Below, in pieces: positions 6,362 to 15,421 of a DNA stretch of 64,000 bases (position 1 is its first letter; each line of letters starts with the position of its first letter). Made by a program: the position numbers and the translations under genes. A model generated the notes under the pieces. That model worked only from the letters and a program-made list of their open reading frames with translations, had not been told where the DNA came from and searched no databases. The stretch lies in the NCBI GenBank assembly GCA_028871815.1, contig JAGWMJ010000006.1:158738-222737 (forward strand), given 5' to 3'. The DNA is from Armatimonadota bacterium. GTDB taxonomy: Bacteria > Armatimonadota > Chthonomonadetes > Chthonomonadales > Chthonomonadaceae.

Positions 6362-7621
6362 GTGGGCAACGGAAACGAGAACAGCGCGATTGTGCTGGAG
6401 ACGGCCAGGCGCGTTGCGCTTGACATTCTCTCCAGCAATACCGGCGTTGAGGCGCTGAAGGATATCGCGGAGGCCGCGCGCACTCTTTCCGGAGCGCGTT
6501 ACGCTGCTCTGGGGGTGGCCCGGCTCGATGGCGAGGGACTGGCCGAATTCGTTACGGTCGGCCTCACGCCTCACCAGGAGGCGGCAATCGGCGCCCGCCC
6601 GCGCGGCCTGGGCGTTTTGGGGCACCTCCTGAGCTGCAGGACGCCTGTGCGGATCGACCGGCTCAGCCAGCATGAGCGCTCGTTCGGCGTACCTGCAGGC
6701 CATCCACAGATGGAGAGCTTTCTGGGCGTGCCGATCTGGGCCGGCGACTCGGTTGCGGGAAGCCTCTATCTCACCGATAAACGCGGAGGTGAGGGCTTTA
6801 CGGAGGATGACGAGATTGCCGTTCAGGCGCTCGGCGAGTACGCAGCCGTTGCGATCTACAACCTGCACAGCCTGGCGCGCCAGCGCGCGCTCGTTCGCGG
6901 GTTTATTTCGGCGCAGGAAGAGGAGCGCCGGGCGGTAGCCTGCGACCTGCACGACGGCCTGACGCAGTTCGTTATGGCCTCGCACGCGCACCTGCAGGCG
7001 TTCCAGCGGGCCAGCGCGGCAGGGCGCTCGACGCAGGCGGAACTCGAACTGGAACAGGGCTTGCGCTGCCTGAACCAGGCCGTGCTGGAGTCGCGCAGGC
7101 TGGTGAACGGTCTGCGACCGCTGGCGCTCACAGCGCTTGGTTTGGCCGGCGCGCTGGAGCAGATGTTGGGCGAGGAGAAACGCGCTGCGGGATGGCCGGA
7201 AGCGAGACTGGAGCATAATATAGGCGGCAGGCGGTTTGATGCGGGTGTGGAGGCCACGCTGTATCGCGTGGCACAGGAGGCGCTGACCAACGTTCGCAAG
7301 CATGCGGGTCCGGCGTCGGTGGTGGTGGAACTGTTCGCGGAGAGCGCGGCTGAAGGGTGCGCGGAGGCGCTGAAACTGACTGTGCGAGACTCGGGAATTG
7401 GATTCGCGTTCGAGAGACTCCCCGTGGATTACAACCGCGCCGGACTTCCGGGCATGGCGGAGAGGATGCGGCTGCTGAGTGGTTCATTGAAGATAGAGAG
7501 TGCGCCGGGAACCGGAACGCTGGTTACTGCGCACGCGCCGGCATTGCCTCCCGACGCCGGTCCCGCTGAGCTTGCGGCGCAGCAGAACGACGTTCCGGGC
7601 GCCGAGAATCGGATCGCATGA
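6362..7621 (+). CDS. GAF-domain sensor histidine kinase (NarL/HisKA_3 class)
   Basis: 419 residues. Residues about 15-170 form a GAF domain (ALGVARLDGEGLAEFVTVG, ESFLGVPIWAGDSVAGSLYL). The HisKA_3 dimerisation helix follows, with the phosphoacceptor H197 in EEERRAVACDLHDGLTQ. The HATPase lobe shows the N box (QEALTNVRKHAG), DSGIGF and GLPGMAERMRLLSG. There is no membrane segment, so it senses a cytosolic signal. GTG start. The stop overlaps the ATG of the response regulator, so the pair is one two-component operon. Confidence 0.92.
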   Translation: MGNGNENSAIVLETARRVALDILSSNTGVEALKDIAEAARTLSGARYAALGVARLDGEGLAEFVTVGLTPHQEAAIGARPRGLGVLGHLLSCRTPVRIDRLSQHERSFGVPAGHPQMESFLGVPIWAGDSVAGSLYLTDKRGGEGFTEDDEIAVQALGEYAAVAIYNLHSLARQRALVRGFISAQEEERRAVACDLHDGLTQFVMASHAHLQAFQRASAAGRSTQAELELEQGLRCLNQAVLESRRLVNGLRPLALTALGLAGALEQMLGEEKRAAGWPEARLEHNIGGRRFDAGVEATLYRVAQEALTNVRKHAGPASVVVELFAESAAEGCAEALKLTVRDSGIGFAFERLPVDYNRAGLPGMAERMRLLSGSLKIESAPGTGTLVTAHAPALPPDAGPAELAAQQNDVPGAENRIA

Positions 7622-8322
7622 TCCGTCAGGGCCAAACACCTGGAAACCGGCCGGGGCGCAAGACGCGGATACTGCTGGCGGATGACCACGCTATCTGGCG
7701 CGGTGGTGTGGCGGCGATCCTGGCCGACACCGAGTTTGAGATTGTTGGCGAGACCAGCTCCGGCGCCGAGGCCATTGAAGCAGCGCGCCGGCTCAAGCCC
7801 GCGATGACGCTGCTGGATATCCGTATGCCGGGCGGAGATGGACTGGAAGCGCTGGTTGTACTGAAACGTGAACAGCCGACCATGGCCGTGATCATGCTGA
7901 CCACCTACGATAATCCAACATTCATGGCGCAGGCGGTTGCCGGCGGTGCGGCCGGCTACCTTCTGAAGGGTGTGGATTACCCGACGTTTGTTGAGGCGCT
8001 GCGTGCCGTATCGCGTGGCGATACGCTGCTCTCCGCGTCGGAACTGGTTCGGTCGCTCCGCTCCGTGAGTGATAACGCGGCCGGCGCCGCGGAACTGGTG
8101 ACGCCATTGACCGAGCGCGAGAACGAAGTGCTGCGTTTGCTCTCAACCGGCCTGAACAACCGCGAGATTGGCCAGACCATCTTCATCGCCGAGAGCACGG
8201 TCAAGACACACGTTGAGCATATCATTGACAAGCTTGGCGTTTCCGACCGCGTGCAGGCCGCCGTCTGGGCGGCCCGCTGCGGAGTGCTGGCGCGTCACGG
8301 CGCCGGCGGCGGTACGGGGTAA
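7618..8322 (+). CDS. response regulator, NarL/FixJ family
   Basis: 234 residues. The receiver domain (RILLADDHAIWRGG, LLDIRMPGGDG with the phosphorylatable Asp, and the later TTYD and LLKG segments) is followed by a LuxR-type HTH (LTERENEVLRLLSTGLNNRE, STVKTHVEHIIDKLGV). It overlaps the kinase gene by 4 bp and is its cognate output. Its targets are unknown. It converges with the redox operon (7 bp apart), so there is no sign that it controls that operon directly. Confidence 0.93.
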   Translation: MIRQGQTPGNRPGRKTRILLADDHAIWRGGVAAILADTEFEIVGETSSGAEAIEAARRLKPAMTLLDIRMPGGDGLEALVVLKREQPTMAVIMLTTYDNPTFMAQAVAGGAAGYLLKGVDYPTFVEALRAVSRGDTLLSASELVRSLRSVSDNAAGAAELVTPLTERENEVLRLLSTGLNNREIGQTIFIAESTVKTHVEHIIDKLGVSDRVQAAVWAARCGVLARHGAGGGTG

Positions 8323-8328
8323 GCCTGC

Positions 8329-10329
8329 TCAGGCCCGAGCAGCCCCGTTGACCCTGCATGACCAGCCCTCGCTGAAGGTGAGGCGCTGCATGCTGATGGC
8401 GCGGGTTGGGCACACCTGGGCGCACAAACCGCACCGGATGCAGGTGTCTTCATCCTTGAAGAGCACCATATCTTCGTTGGCCTCGATGCGCGCTTGCGGC
8501 GCGACCACCACGGACCGATCTTCGTCGCGCAGCACCACCGTGTTCTTCTTGAGGTGGTAGTGATCGGATTCCGCCAGCCGCTGGAAGGGCTCTTGCTGCT
8601 GCAGATCGAGGAGTGTCGGCATCTGGAGGCAGTGGGTCGGGCATACCTCAACACAGGCTCCGCACAGGGTGCACTGCGTGTTCCAGAGTGTGTCGACGCC
8701 GCAATCCAGGCAGCGGCCGGCTTCGGCGCGGGCCTCATCCAGCGTGTAGCCAAGATCCACAATGGCGCGAGGAAAGCGGATGCGATCGCGAACGGGCAGG
8801 GCCGGCAGCGGCACGCGCGTGTTTTTGTCCAGATCCGGTTCGCGAAGGTAAGGCCCGAGATCCACGTGGAACTGTACGGCATCGCGGTGGAGGCGGGCGC
8901 CCGTGCAGTATTCGTACACCGACCGGGCAGCATGCTTCCCGCTGGCGATCGCATCGATAACAAGTTTCGGTCCGTAGGCTACATCACCCGCCACGAAAAC
9001 CCCGTCATAGGAGGTCATCTGCGTGTTGGCGTCCCAGGCGATCTGCCCTGCGGAGAGCCGCACGTTGTCGCCGGCTTTCTCGAGGAACGAGAGGTCGACG
9101 GCCTGTCCTACTGAAAGCAGCACCGTATCGGCCGGCAGGTCTACCAACTGGGTGTTGTCGTAGATCGGGCGGAATGCTCGATTCTCGTCGTATACGCGGA
9201 CGCAGCGCCGGAATCGCACGCCTTCCACGAGAGGACCATCAGGACCCGGCTTGGTAAGTATCTCGACGGGGCCCCAGCCGTTCTTCCGCAGGACGCCCTC
9301 TTCCTCACCCTCTTTGATATCGATGGTCTCCGCAGGCATCTCGGCAGCAGATTCGAGGCAAACCAGCGTGACTTCCCGCTCTCCAGCCTGCCGCGCGGCC
9401 TCTCGCGACACGTCGGCCTGTTCTTGACGCAGCACAGTTCTTGAAACATCGTAGGCTACGCTTCCGCCACCAATCACGATGACGCGACCGCCTAGACGCA
9501 CGGGTTCGCCGATCGCGACGGAGCGAAGGAACTCGACGCCTCCGTACACGCCCTTGGAGGCGATACCCGGTATCGAGAGACCGCGGGATCGCTTGCAGCC
9601 GACGGCAATGACGACCGCGTCGTATTCGTCGCGCAGCGAGCTCAGCGTAACGTCGCGGCCCACCTGCACCCCACAGCGGATTTCTACACCCAGCGCCTGA
9701 ATGACTTCGATCTCGGCCTTTATCAGGTCGCGCGGCAGTCGGTACTCCGGTACGCCGAGGACCAGCATCCCGGCCGGCATCGCCTCACTCTCCAGAATGG
9801 TTGGCCGCAGCCCCAGTAAGGCAAGATCGTGAGCGCACGCCAGGCCGGCAGGTCCTGCGCCAATAATCGCAATGCGCTGGCCGGTCGGGCGCTTGAGCGA
9901 TTCCGCATACAGACGGATGACGTGCATGAGGTCATCCGATTCGGCGCATATCTTATCCGTGTCGCTGTTCTGCAGATAGGCGGCGTGGTCGGGTCCGGAA
10001 ACCAGGGTTGGCTTGTCCCCGTTATTGGCTGCGCGATAGGGCCCGAATCTCTCGGTAACCACGCGCTTCAGCGCCCGGATGGCGATCGGTTCGTCGATCA
10101 TTCCGCGCCGGCAGCTTGCCTCGCACGGCGCACCGCAGATACGTCCGCAGATGGAGGCGAGCGGATTCGGCCCACGGGCTATGAGGTATGCAAGCTCAAA
10201 GTTTCCCTCTGCAATCGCACGCACGTATCCACGGGCGTCGGTGTGAACCGGGCACGCTACCTGGCAGCGGATCTGATCCTTCCAATAGGTGGGCGTGCCG
10301 AGAGTGATCGGGTGTTGTGCCGGTTCCAT
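8329..10329 (-). CDS. FAD/NAD(P) oxidoreductase with four Fe-S motifs (GltD-like plus C-terminal diferredoxin)
   Basis: 666 residues. The N-terminus has the GltD-type cysteine pattern (IRCQVACPVHTDA, CGRICGAPCEASCRRG) for two [4Fe-4S] clusters. An FAD-binding GAGPAGLACAHDLALLG lies near 155-170 and a second dinucleotide site GGGSVAYD near 290. The C-terminus adds a ferredoxin pair (CTLCGACVEVCP and CIRCGLCAQVCP). Such proteins bifurcate or relay electrons between NAD(P)H and ferredoxin-like partners. It is last in the redox operon, 92 bp after the cupredoxin gene, with AAGGA 8 bp before ATG. Its likely role is the cytosolic exit or entry of the electron chain; the direction is unknown. Confidence 0.88.
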   Translation of the reverse strand: MEPAQHPITLGTPTYWKDQIRCQVACPVHTDARGYVRAIAEGNFELAYLIARGPNPLASICGRICGAPCEASCRRGMIDEPIAIRALKRVVTERFGPYRAANNGDKPTLVSGPDHAAYLQNSDTDKICAESDDLMHVIRLYAESLKRPTGQRIAIIGAGPAGLACAHDLALLGLRPTILESEAMPAGMLVLGVPEYRLPRDLIKAEIEVIQALGVEIRCGVQVGRDVTLSSLRDEYDAVVIAVGCKRSRGLSIPGIASKGVYGGVEFLRSVAIGEPVRLGGRVIVIGGGSVAYDVSRTVLRQEQADVSREAARQAGEREVTLVCLESAAEMPAETIDIKEGEEEGVLRKNGWGPVEILTKPGPDGPLVEGVRFRRCVRVYDENRAFRPIYDNTQLVDLPADTVLLSVGQAVDLSFLEKAGDNVRLSAGQIAWDANTQMTSYDGVFVAGDVAYGPKLVIDAIASGKHAARSVYEYCTGARLHRDAVQFHVDLGPYLREPDLDKNTRVPLPALPVRDRIRFPRAIVDLGYTLDEARAEAGRCLDCGVDTLWNTQCTLCGACVEVCPTHCLQMPTLLDLQQQEPFQRLAESDHYHLKKNTVVLRDEDRSVVVAPQARIEANEDMVLFKDEDTCIRCGLCAQVCPTRAISMQRLTFSEGWSCRVNGAARA

Positions 10330-10421
10330 CCTGCGTCCTTTCTACGCACCAACAGGTGCTATACGGCTTGAAATGTGCCACCAAACGCCAGCCCCGCCGG
10401 CTTGTGCCGACTCCCGAGCCG

Positions 10422-11297
10422 TTACGACTTGCCTTTGTCGGGAGCGGCAGTCACGATAAACTGCCCGTTTGCGTTGTCGATCTGCGGTCCCGCTTCGGTG
10501 CTGCTGTAGATGGTGAAGGTGCCCGCCTGATCGGCTTTGAATTTGAAGCTGCGGCTCTCACCCGCCATGATGCCCTGCAGGTCCACCTTGGACTCATATC
10601 CGCTGATGCAGAATCCCACTCCGCCGCCGCTGCTGCCGGGCTCCAGCGGAATGCCGTTCGAAAGCGACTTGACGGTCAGTTGTATCACGTCACCCTGGTG
10701 GACCTTGATGACGGATGGCTGAAACCCCTTGTCCTCCGACACGGTCACTCCCACATTCACGTTCGCCGGGCCCATCGGCTCGGTGACGGTCAGAATCCCG
10801 ATCATCCCCTCGTGACCCTGCTTTTTGGTTGGCGTACAGGCGAATCCCATGCCGGTGCAGCTGCAGACCTTGGCGCACATGAAGGGAAACGAGCCGGCCT
10901 TGTTGGCAACAAAGCTGATCGTATCCACCTGTCCCGGATCGACGTCCACCGGACCGACGCCGATCGCCGGAATCGTGAAGGCGTGGGTGACGTCGTCGCT
11001 ACTCAACGTGATAACAACGGTGTCTCCAAGGTTCACGTTCATGTCGCTGAACTTGTGGGGTCGGCGCCACCAGTAGTTCCAGCCGGCCACTCTGTCGCTT
11101 GTCCACATGCCGGGCTTCGCGATGCCGGTGAGCTGGAAGACGTGCACCTTGCCGGTCGTCGGCTTGTTTCGCTTCTCCGCGGTGGCAATCTCCTGGCGAA
11201 TGTGGTGCGCCTGATAAACGGTCCCGAACACCGGCGCTCCTGCCAGACAAAGCAGCAGAATAGCGATCGTAAAACCTTCTTTGCCTGCCGATTTCAT
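10422..11297 (-). CDS. membrane-anchored two-domain cupredoxin with expanded CuA-like loop
   Basis: 291 residues with an N-terminal anchor (FTIAILLLCLAGAPVFGTVY). Domain 1 (about 50-172) resembles cytochrome oxidase subunit II: H105 (DVTHAF), C141-x3-C145, then H162 and M165. The C-to-H spacing is 16 residues instead of the usual 3, and the insert carries two more cysteines (C147, C154). Domain 2 (about 180-285) is a second cupredoxin-like fold with C230 and no obvious copper set. ATG 11297 has AAGGAGAG at the right distance. It follows the Fe-S membrane protein by 23 bp. Probably passes electrons on the periplasmic face. Confidence 0.8.
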   Translation of the reverse strand: MKSAGKEGFTIAILLLCLAGAPVFGTVYQAHHIRQEIATAEKRNKPTTGKVHVFQLTGIAKPGMWTSDRVAGWNYWWRRPHKFSDMNVNLGDTVVITLSSDDVTHAFTIPAIGVGPVDVDPGQVDTISFVANKAGSFPFMCAKVCSCTGMGFACTPTKKQGHEGMIGILTVTEPMGPANVNVGVTVSEDKGFQPSVIKVHQGDVIQLTVKSLSNGIPLEPGSSGGGVGFCISGYESKVDLQGIMAGESRSFKFKADQAGTFTIYSSTEAGPQIDNANGQFIVTAAPDKGKS

Positions 11298-11320
11298 AGC
11301 ACTCTCCTTATCGGCCGCGC

Positions 11321-12805
11321 TCAGCCGGTATACAGCTTCAGGAAAACCATTGTAATGGCCGTGAGCAGCACCGCAAGCGGCGCCAGGCTCAGCACAGCGG
11401 CCCGGCGGTTGGTCCACATGGTGTCGGCGATCTCACGTCCGCGGATCAGCGCGTAGTAGAGGCCGAGCATCAGGCAGGGGATCTGGATATAGGGCATCCA
11501 GGCGGGATGGAAGGGCGCCCACGCCACGTGCGCGGTGCCGAACAGGTTCCAGCCCCAGCCCATCGGATCCGAGATCACAGCAATGATGTACGCGCCGCTC
11601 ACCATGATCAGCGGGAAGCTGAACGCAATCCATGCCATAAGGCCCAGCGGGACCAGGGTGTAGCCATACTTGATGAACAGGTCTTTCATCGACGGGGCCG
11701 GCGTGCCTTCACGCGCTTTGGCGCTTGCCACCGCCAGTTTTCGACCAAGACCTATCGCGACGTAGTAGATGGCCGGCAGTGCGACCAGAGACGAAAACCA
11801 GAGGATGGAGACGTAGGTCGCAAAGCCACGCCAGTTGCCGACTTCGGCCACGTTCGCCCAACTCTTGATCTTGCCCCATGGACCGAGCAGCACTACGGAG
11901 TAGGCCATCGCCAGCACCAGCATGATGAAGGCTTTCCAGAGTTCGTCGTACCCCTTGATCGCCTTGTCGCTGCAGAACGGCCTCCAGAAGAGGGCAATGT
12001 TATCGTTCGGGCACGATTTCACGCATTCGGTGCACATGCCGCAGTAGTTGTTCCGCTCCAATCGGCCCATGTAGATGATCCACGGGCAGGCCCATCCTTT
12101 GTCGCTTCCGGCGACGCATGCCTTGGAGGTGCACTTGAGACATGTCTCACGTTTGCGCGCCCGGAGTTCCACCATGGAGGTCATGGAGTAGAGGCTCAGA
12201 AATCCGCTGACCGGGCAGACGTAATTGCAGAACACGCGCTGGCGATACACCAGGCCCATCACGCCGGCGATAACGATGAGGCTGCCCAGCATGATCACCG
12301 TGGCCATAGGCCGGGTGACCAGATGCGCACTGAATGAGGCCAGCATCAGGAAGCCGATGTTTTGAACCCAGATGTTGCAGAGTGGTTTCGGCCAGACCTT
12401 CAGTTTGCCGAACAGCTTGTTGCGCGTACCCGCCGAATTGCCCGACCGCACATAGGTAAGCGCCCGCCTCTGAACCCAGTCGCCAAAGAATGGCAGCGGG
12501 CACATCGTGCACCAGAGGCGCGAGCCGAAAGGCATCAATACGGCAATAAGCGCAAACCACCATAAGATCCAGATGAAGACGATGATGATGTTGTGGCTGC
12601 CCACCGGGGTGCCGAACACACCGGCCAGCAGGAATATCCAGAACATGATGAGGTTCGGGATAATCAACATCATCGGGAAGTTGCGCATCTTGAACAGGCG
12701 TCCAAGAAACGGAAACTTGAGGAAGAGGTCGACCCGACCCGGCGTCTGTTGTGGTGGCTCCGGTTGGATTACCCGCAGAGGAATTCGCTCTCCTCCAGCT
12801 GCCAT
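11321..12805 (-). CDS. polytopic Fe-S membrane protein, NapH/NosR/CcoG-like
   Basis: 494 residues, about 8-9 transmembrane segments. Two Cys-Pro motifs (C99-x2-C102-P and C193-x3-C197-P) sit at membrane boundaries as in NapH and NosR. They are followed by cysteines at 222, 225, 230 and 240 and a ferredoxin motif C255-x2-C258-x2-C261-x3-C265-P. NapH/NosR proteins carry electrons between the quinone pool or cytosol and periplasmic acceptors. Its ATG overlaps the rubrerythrin stop by one base. No napA or nosZ is present, so the terminal partner must be the neighbouring copper proteins or lie elsewhere. Confidence 0.88.
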   Translation of the reverse strand: MAAGGERIPLRVIQPEPPQQTPGRVDLFLKFPFLGRLFKMRNFPMMLIIPNLIMFWIFLLAGVFGTPVGSHNIIIVFIWILWWFALIAVLMPFGSRLWCTMCPLPFFGDWVQRRALTYVRSGNSAGTRNKLFGKLKVWPKPLCNIWVQNIGFLMLASFSAHLVTRPMATVIMLGSLIVIAGVMGLVYRQRVFCNYVCPVSGFLSLYSMTSMVELRARKRETCLKCTSKACVAGSDKGWACPWIIYMGRLERNNYCGMCTECVKSCPNDNIALFWRPFCSDKAIKGYDELWKAFIMLVLAMAYSVVLLGPWGKIKSWANVAEVGNWRGFATYVSILWFSSLVALPAIYYVAIGLGRKLAVASAKAREGTPAPSMKDLFIKYGYTLVPLGLMAWIAFSFPLIMVSGAYIIAVISDPMGWGWNLFGTAHVAWAPFHPAWMPYIQIPCLMLGLYYALIRGREIADTMWTNRRAAVLSLAPLAVLLTAITMVFLKLYTG

Positions 12806-13299
12806 CAGTTCTTCTGCCTTTCTGCCGCAAGTGCACGCAAGCGTGACTGCAGCGCCTCAACGTGGTCGTCTTCGTATGCCGCAAGGCGCCCGTACAGTTC
12901 CAGGAGCGCCGCGTCCTGAACCGTTGTGGAAAGCTCGGCATAGAAGGCTCTCGCGCCCTCTTCCGCCCGCAGTGCGGCCTCCAGCACGTCACGCCGCGTC
13001 ATGCTGTCGATGATCAGCGTTTCGGCATCGTCGATGTCTACCGCCTCCACCACTTCGTCAACGTCGTGCTCATCAGCCGCCGGAATCTCTCCGCCGAAGC
13101 GTGCTTGATACAACTCCTCAAGGGCGCGTCGATGAGCCAACTCCTCGTTTTTCATATCTTCAAACAGTTCGGCAGCCTCGTCGTTGTACTGTTCAAAGAT
13201 GTGACCGAACGTTTCGTACCGTTGTGCGTTGCGTGTTTCCACGGCGATCGCCAGCGCCAGCATCTTGCGCGGCGGCAGATCTTTCACAGAGTCAGCCAT
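12805..13299 (-). CDS. rubrerythrin/ferritin-like di-iron protein
   Basis: 164 residues in four predicted helices. Helix 1 has the carboxylate E21 (AVETRNAQRYE), helix 2 ends ELFEDMKNEELAHRRALEEL (E-x2-H), helix 3 has EAALRAEEGARAFY and helix 4 YEDDHVEAL. This is the ferritin-like di-iron pattern of rubrerythrins without the rubredoxin domain. It overlaps the CuA gene by 8 bp and the Fe-S membrane gene by 1 bp, so it is translated with them. Family members reduce peroxide or handle iron; in this operon it may protect or feed the metal centres. Confidence 0.85.
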   Translation of the reverse strand: MADSVKDLPPRKMLALAIAVETRNAQRYETFGHIFEQYNDEAAELFEDMKNEELAHRRALEELYQARFGGEIPAADEHDVDEVVEAVDIDDAETLIIDSMTRRDVLEAALRAEEGARAFYAELSTTVQDAALLELYGRLAAYEDDHVEALQSRLRALAAERQKN

Positions 13300-13804
13300 G
13301 TTTTTTCATACCTGTTCCGGCGCCGGCCAGCAGCGCCACCATCGCCACAGCCACGAGCCCGCCAATACCGGCTGCAAACTCCCGGTTGGGTGCAACCACC
13401 ATCTCGCCAATCATGAACGGATGCATGAAGCCGCATGTTTGAGAACACCGGAACCGGAACTTGCCCTCCCTGGTGGCAATGAACTGGATGTAGGGCACCT
13501 TGTGGAATGCCGTGTGCTCCAGCGGGCGGCGCTCGTACGGCTTGTCGTCGGGCGATATCTTGGCGTCGAGGTCGTAGCCATCCAGGTAGAACCCGTGCGT
13601 CACGTCCAGCGACGTCAGGTAGATCCGCACGCGGTCACCCTTGTTCACATGGATGATCGACGGGTTGTATGCGTACTTGCTGGCCGTTATGTGGAACGTC
13701 CGGTCCGTTGGGCGGTGCACCTTTCCGGCGGCAAATGCGCCGAGGGCGGCTAATCCCACCACATACAGGCCTCGCAGGGCCGTAACTGTTCCTCTTGATG
13801 CCAT
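13292..13804 (-). CDS. CuA-type cupredoxin (cytochrome oxidase subunit II-like)
   Basis: 170 residues with an N-terminal anchor, a cupredoxin domain and a second hydrophobic segment at the C-terminus (AAGIGGLVAVAMVALLAGA). The complete CuA ligand set is visible: H70 (DVTHGF), C120-SQT-C124-GFM-H128-PF-M131. In cytochrome oxidases this site takes electrons from cytochrome c for subunit I, but no subunit I gene is present. GGGAGG stands 6 bp before ATG. It lies between the cytochrome-porin and rubrerythrin genes, which fits a periplasmic electron carrier of the operon. An orphan subunit II of a remote oxidase is an alternative. Confidence 0.88.
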   Translation of the reverse strand: MASRGTVTALRGLYVVGLAALGAFAAGKVHRPTDRTFHITASKYAYNPSIIHVNKGDRVRIYLTSLDVTHGFYLDGYDLDAKISPDDKPYERRPLEHTAFHKVPYIQFIATREGKFRFRCSQTCGFMHPFMIGEMVVAPNREFAAGIGGLVAVAMVALLAGAGTGMKKHG

Positions 13805-13837
13805 AAGAGCCTCCCGTCTTTGGGTGTGCGCGCAGAC

Positions 13838-15385
13838 CTACAGCGCGAAGTCGTAGAACAGGTACCAGGCGTTTCCGGGTACGTGTGTGCTGGATGCGCC
13901 CTGAAGGTCGGGAACAAACTCGATGCCGGCTTTCAGGTTGCGCTGAAGGTAACGTGTATAGTTCAGCGTGATCGTATCCACGTTGAGCGCCGGCTCCCTC
14001 GTCGAGTCGAGGCGGTCCCATCGCACATCGAACAGGTCTTTGTCGTCGACCAGGTAGGTGGCCTCCACGAAGCCACCGGTGTGCGACACGTGCGATAAGC
14101 CGGAGCCCACGTTCGTGTCTTCGCCGCGTTGGTAGGCGAGCAGTAACTCCATCGCGCGGCGTGACACGCCTGCTATGTCGCGGTGCGGGCCCAGGTGGAT
14201 GTCGGCTTCCAGGCCATACCGCTGGAATCCATCGGTAAAGCTGGGCTGCGATGCTGCCGGCCCCATATTGAACGTGTTGCTGCCCACATAGACCACAGGG
14301 CCGATCCACCAGCCCTGTGGGTTGGCATAGGAGAGCCGCGCGTAGCCCTGGATTTTGCTGGAGCCCACATCTCCACGCGTCACCAGGCCAGCCTGATAGA
14401 AGAGGCCCTTACGGACGTCGTAGTCGGACTTGGATATCTCCATTGGGCCGGCCGGCACCGGCGGGGTGGCCGCGGCAGGCGGAGCTGGAGGCGGGCCGAG
14501 TTTTTGAGTCAATTGACTCAATGTCTCGTCGGCGTCCTGCTGCGTGATTGTGCCCTTTTTCACGAGCACGTTCAGCACCGCGCGAGCAGCGATCACCTCC
14601 GGGGAATCGGGCGGCGGCTTTGCCTCCGTCTGGTTCAGCTCGGCCTCCATCTCCTTCTCCTCGGCAGAGGTGACCTTGCCGGCCTCCCCCACCTTGGTTT
14701 TTGCCTCCGGCACGCCTTTTCCGATGCCCGTGCCGATTGCCCCAAACAGATTGAAACCGGTAACCTCGTCCTGTTCGGCAACGCCCATGCCGGTTGGGTC
14801 TACCGCATAGATTGCGTACGGTGTTTGCGTGAGGATGCGGCCCGTCGAGATACCGAACTCATCAATATTGAACTTGCCCACCTCAAGGTTGAGGCGGGTA
14901 GGGTGATGGCTGATGAGGTCGGTAAAGATGGCGCGGACGTTACCGATTTCCGACGAGAAGCCGCCGGTGCCATCTTCGTTCTTGATGGTGTCGATCTCGG
15001 CCCAGTAACCCATTCTCGGCGCCGGGGTCCCGGCGGAGAGAAGGTCGATTTCACTGTCGAGCTGGTTGCTGGATGTGCCGCCTGTGCCGGTTGAACCGGC
15101 CAGGCTGCCTTGAATGCGCATCGCCAGCGGCAGCGAATCCAGCAGCTCCAGCGCCTTGTCCTCCGGCATGAGGATTTTGCCGATGCCCTCATCCCCGGGC
15201 ACCCGGAAGCCGCGCAGCTTGAACGCCCAGCCATAGTTATTCAGTCGCGGCACCACCGAGTGGCATCGCGCGCAGGTCGTGTGGTACTTCCGGGCGAAAG
15301 CGGGAATGGCGCGAGCACCCACGGGCGCCGCAACAGCAGCGGCGGCAGCCAGTCCCCCAATAAGTGTCAGCTTCCAGGTGTGCAT
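13838..15385 (-). CDS. Cyc2-like monoheme cytochrome-porin fusion
   Basis: About 515 residues: signal peptide, then AIPAFARKYHTTCARCHSVV with one heme-c site (C38-A-R-C41-H42) and LNNYGWAFKLRGF, followed by a long beta-rich domain ending in YLFYDFAL with a terminal hydrophobic residue. A plug-like heme segment of the PAFAR...CxxCH type fused to an outer-membrane barrel is the architecture of Cyc2, the iron-oxidising outer-membrane cytochrome, and of a wider related family. An unusual charged insert (about 225-320, E/K rich then P/A rich) interrupts the barrel. Start: ATG 15385 (AGGA 11 bp upstream) or in-frame ATG 15397. Function as an electron conduit is inferred. Confidence 0.75.
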   Translation of the reverse strand: MHTWKLTLIGGLAAAAAVAAPVGARAIPAFARKYHTTCARCHSVVPRLNNYGWAFKLRGFRVPGDEGIGKILMPEDKALELLDSLPLAMRIQGSLAGSTGTGGTSSNQLDSEIDLLSAGTPAPRMGYWAEIDTIKNEDGTGGFSSEIGNVRAIFTDLISHHPTRLNLEVGKFNIDEFGISTGRILTQTPYAIYAVDPTGMGVAEQDEVTGFNLFGAIGTGIGKGVPEAKTKVGEAGKVTSAEEKEMEAELNQTEAKPPPDSPEVIAARAVLNVLVKKGTITQQDADETLSQLTQKLGPPPAPPAAATPPVPAGPMEISKSDYDVRKGLFYQAGLVTRGDVGSSKIQGYARLSYANPQGWWIGPVVYVGSNTFNMGPAASQPSFTDGFQRYGLEADIHLGPHRDIAGVSRRAMELLLAYQRGEDTNVGSGLSHVSHTGGFVEATYLVDDKDLFDVRWDRLDSTREPALNVDTITLNYTRYLQRNLKAGIEFVPDLQGASSTHVPGNAWYLFYDFAL

Positions 15386-15421
15386 CGTTCTGGTCATCCT
15401 GTTGGGTTTCGATGTCAACCC

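Noticed and set aside
6062..7303. 413-codon minus-strand frame over the repeats and kinase gene
   Set aside because: Antisense to a clear GAF histidine kinase and extends into non-coding repeats.
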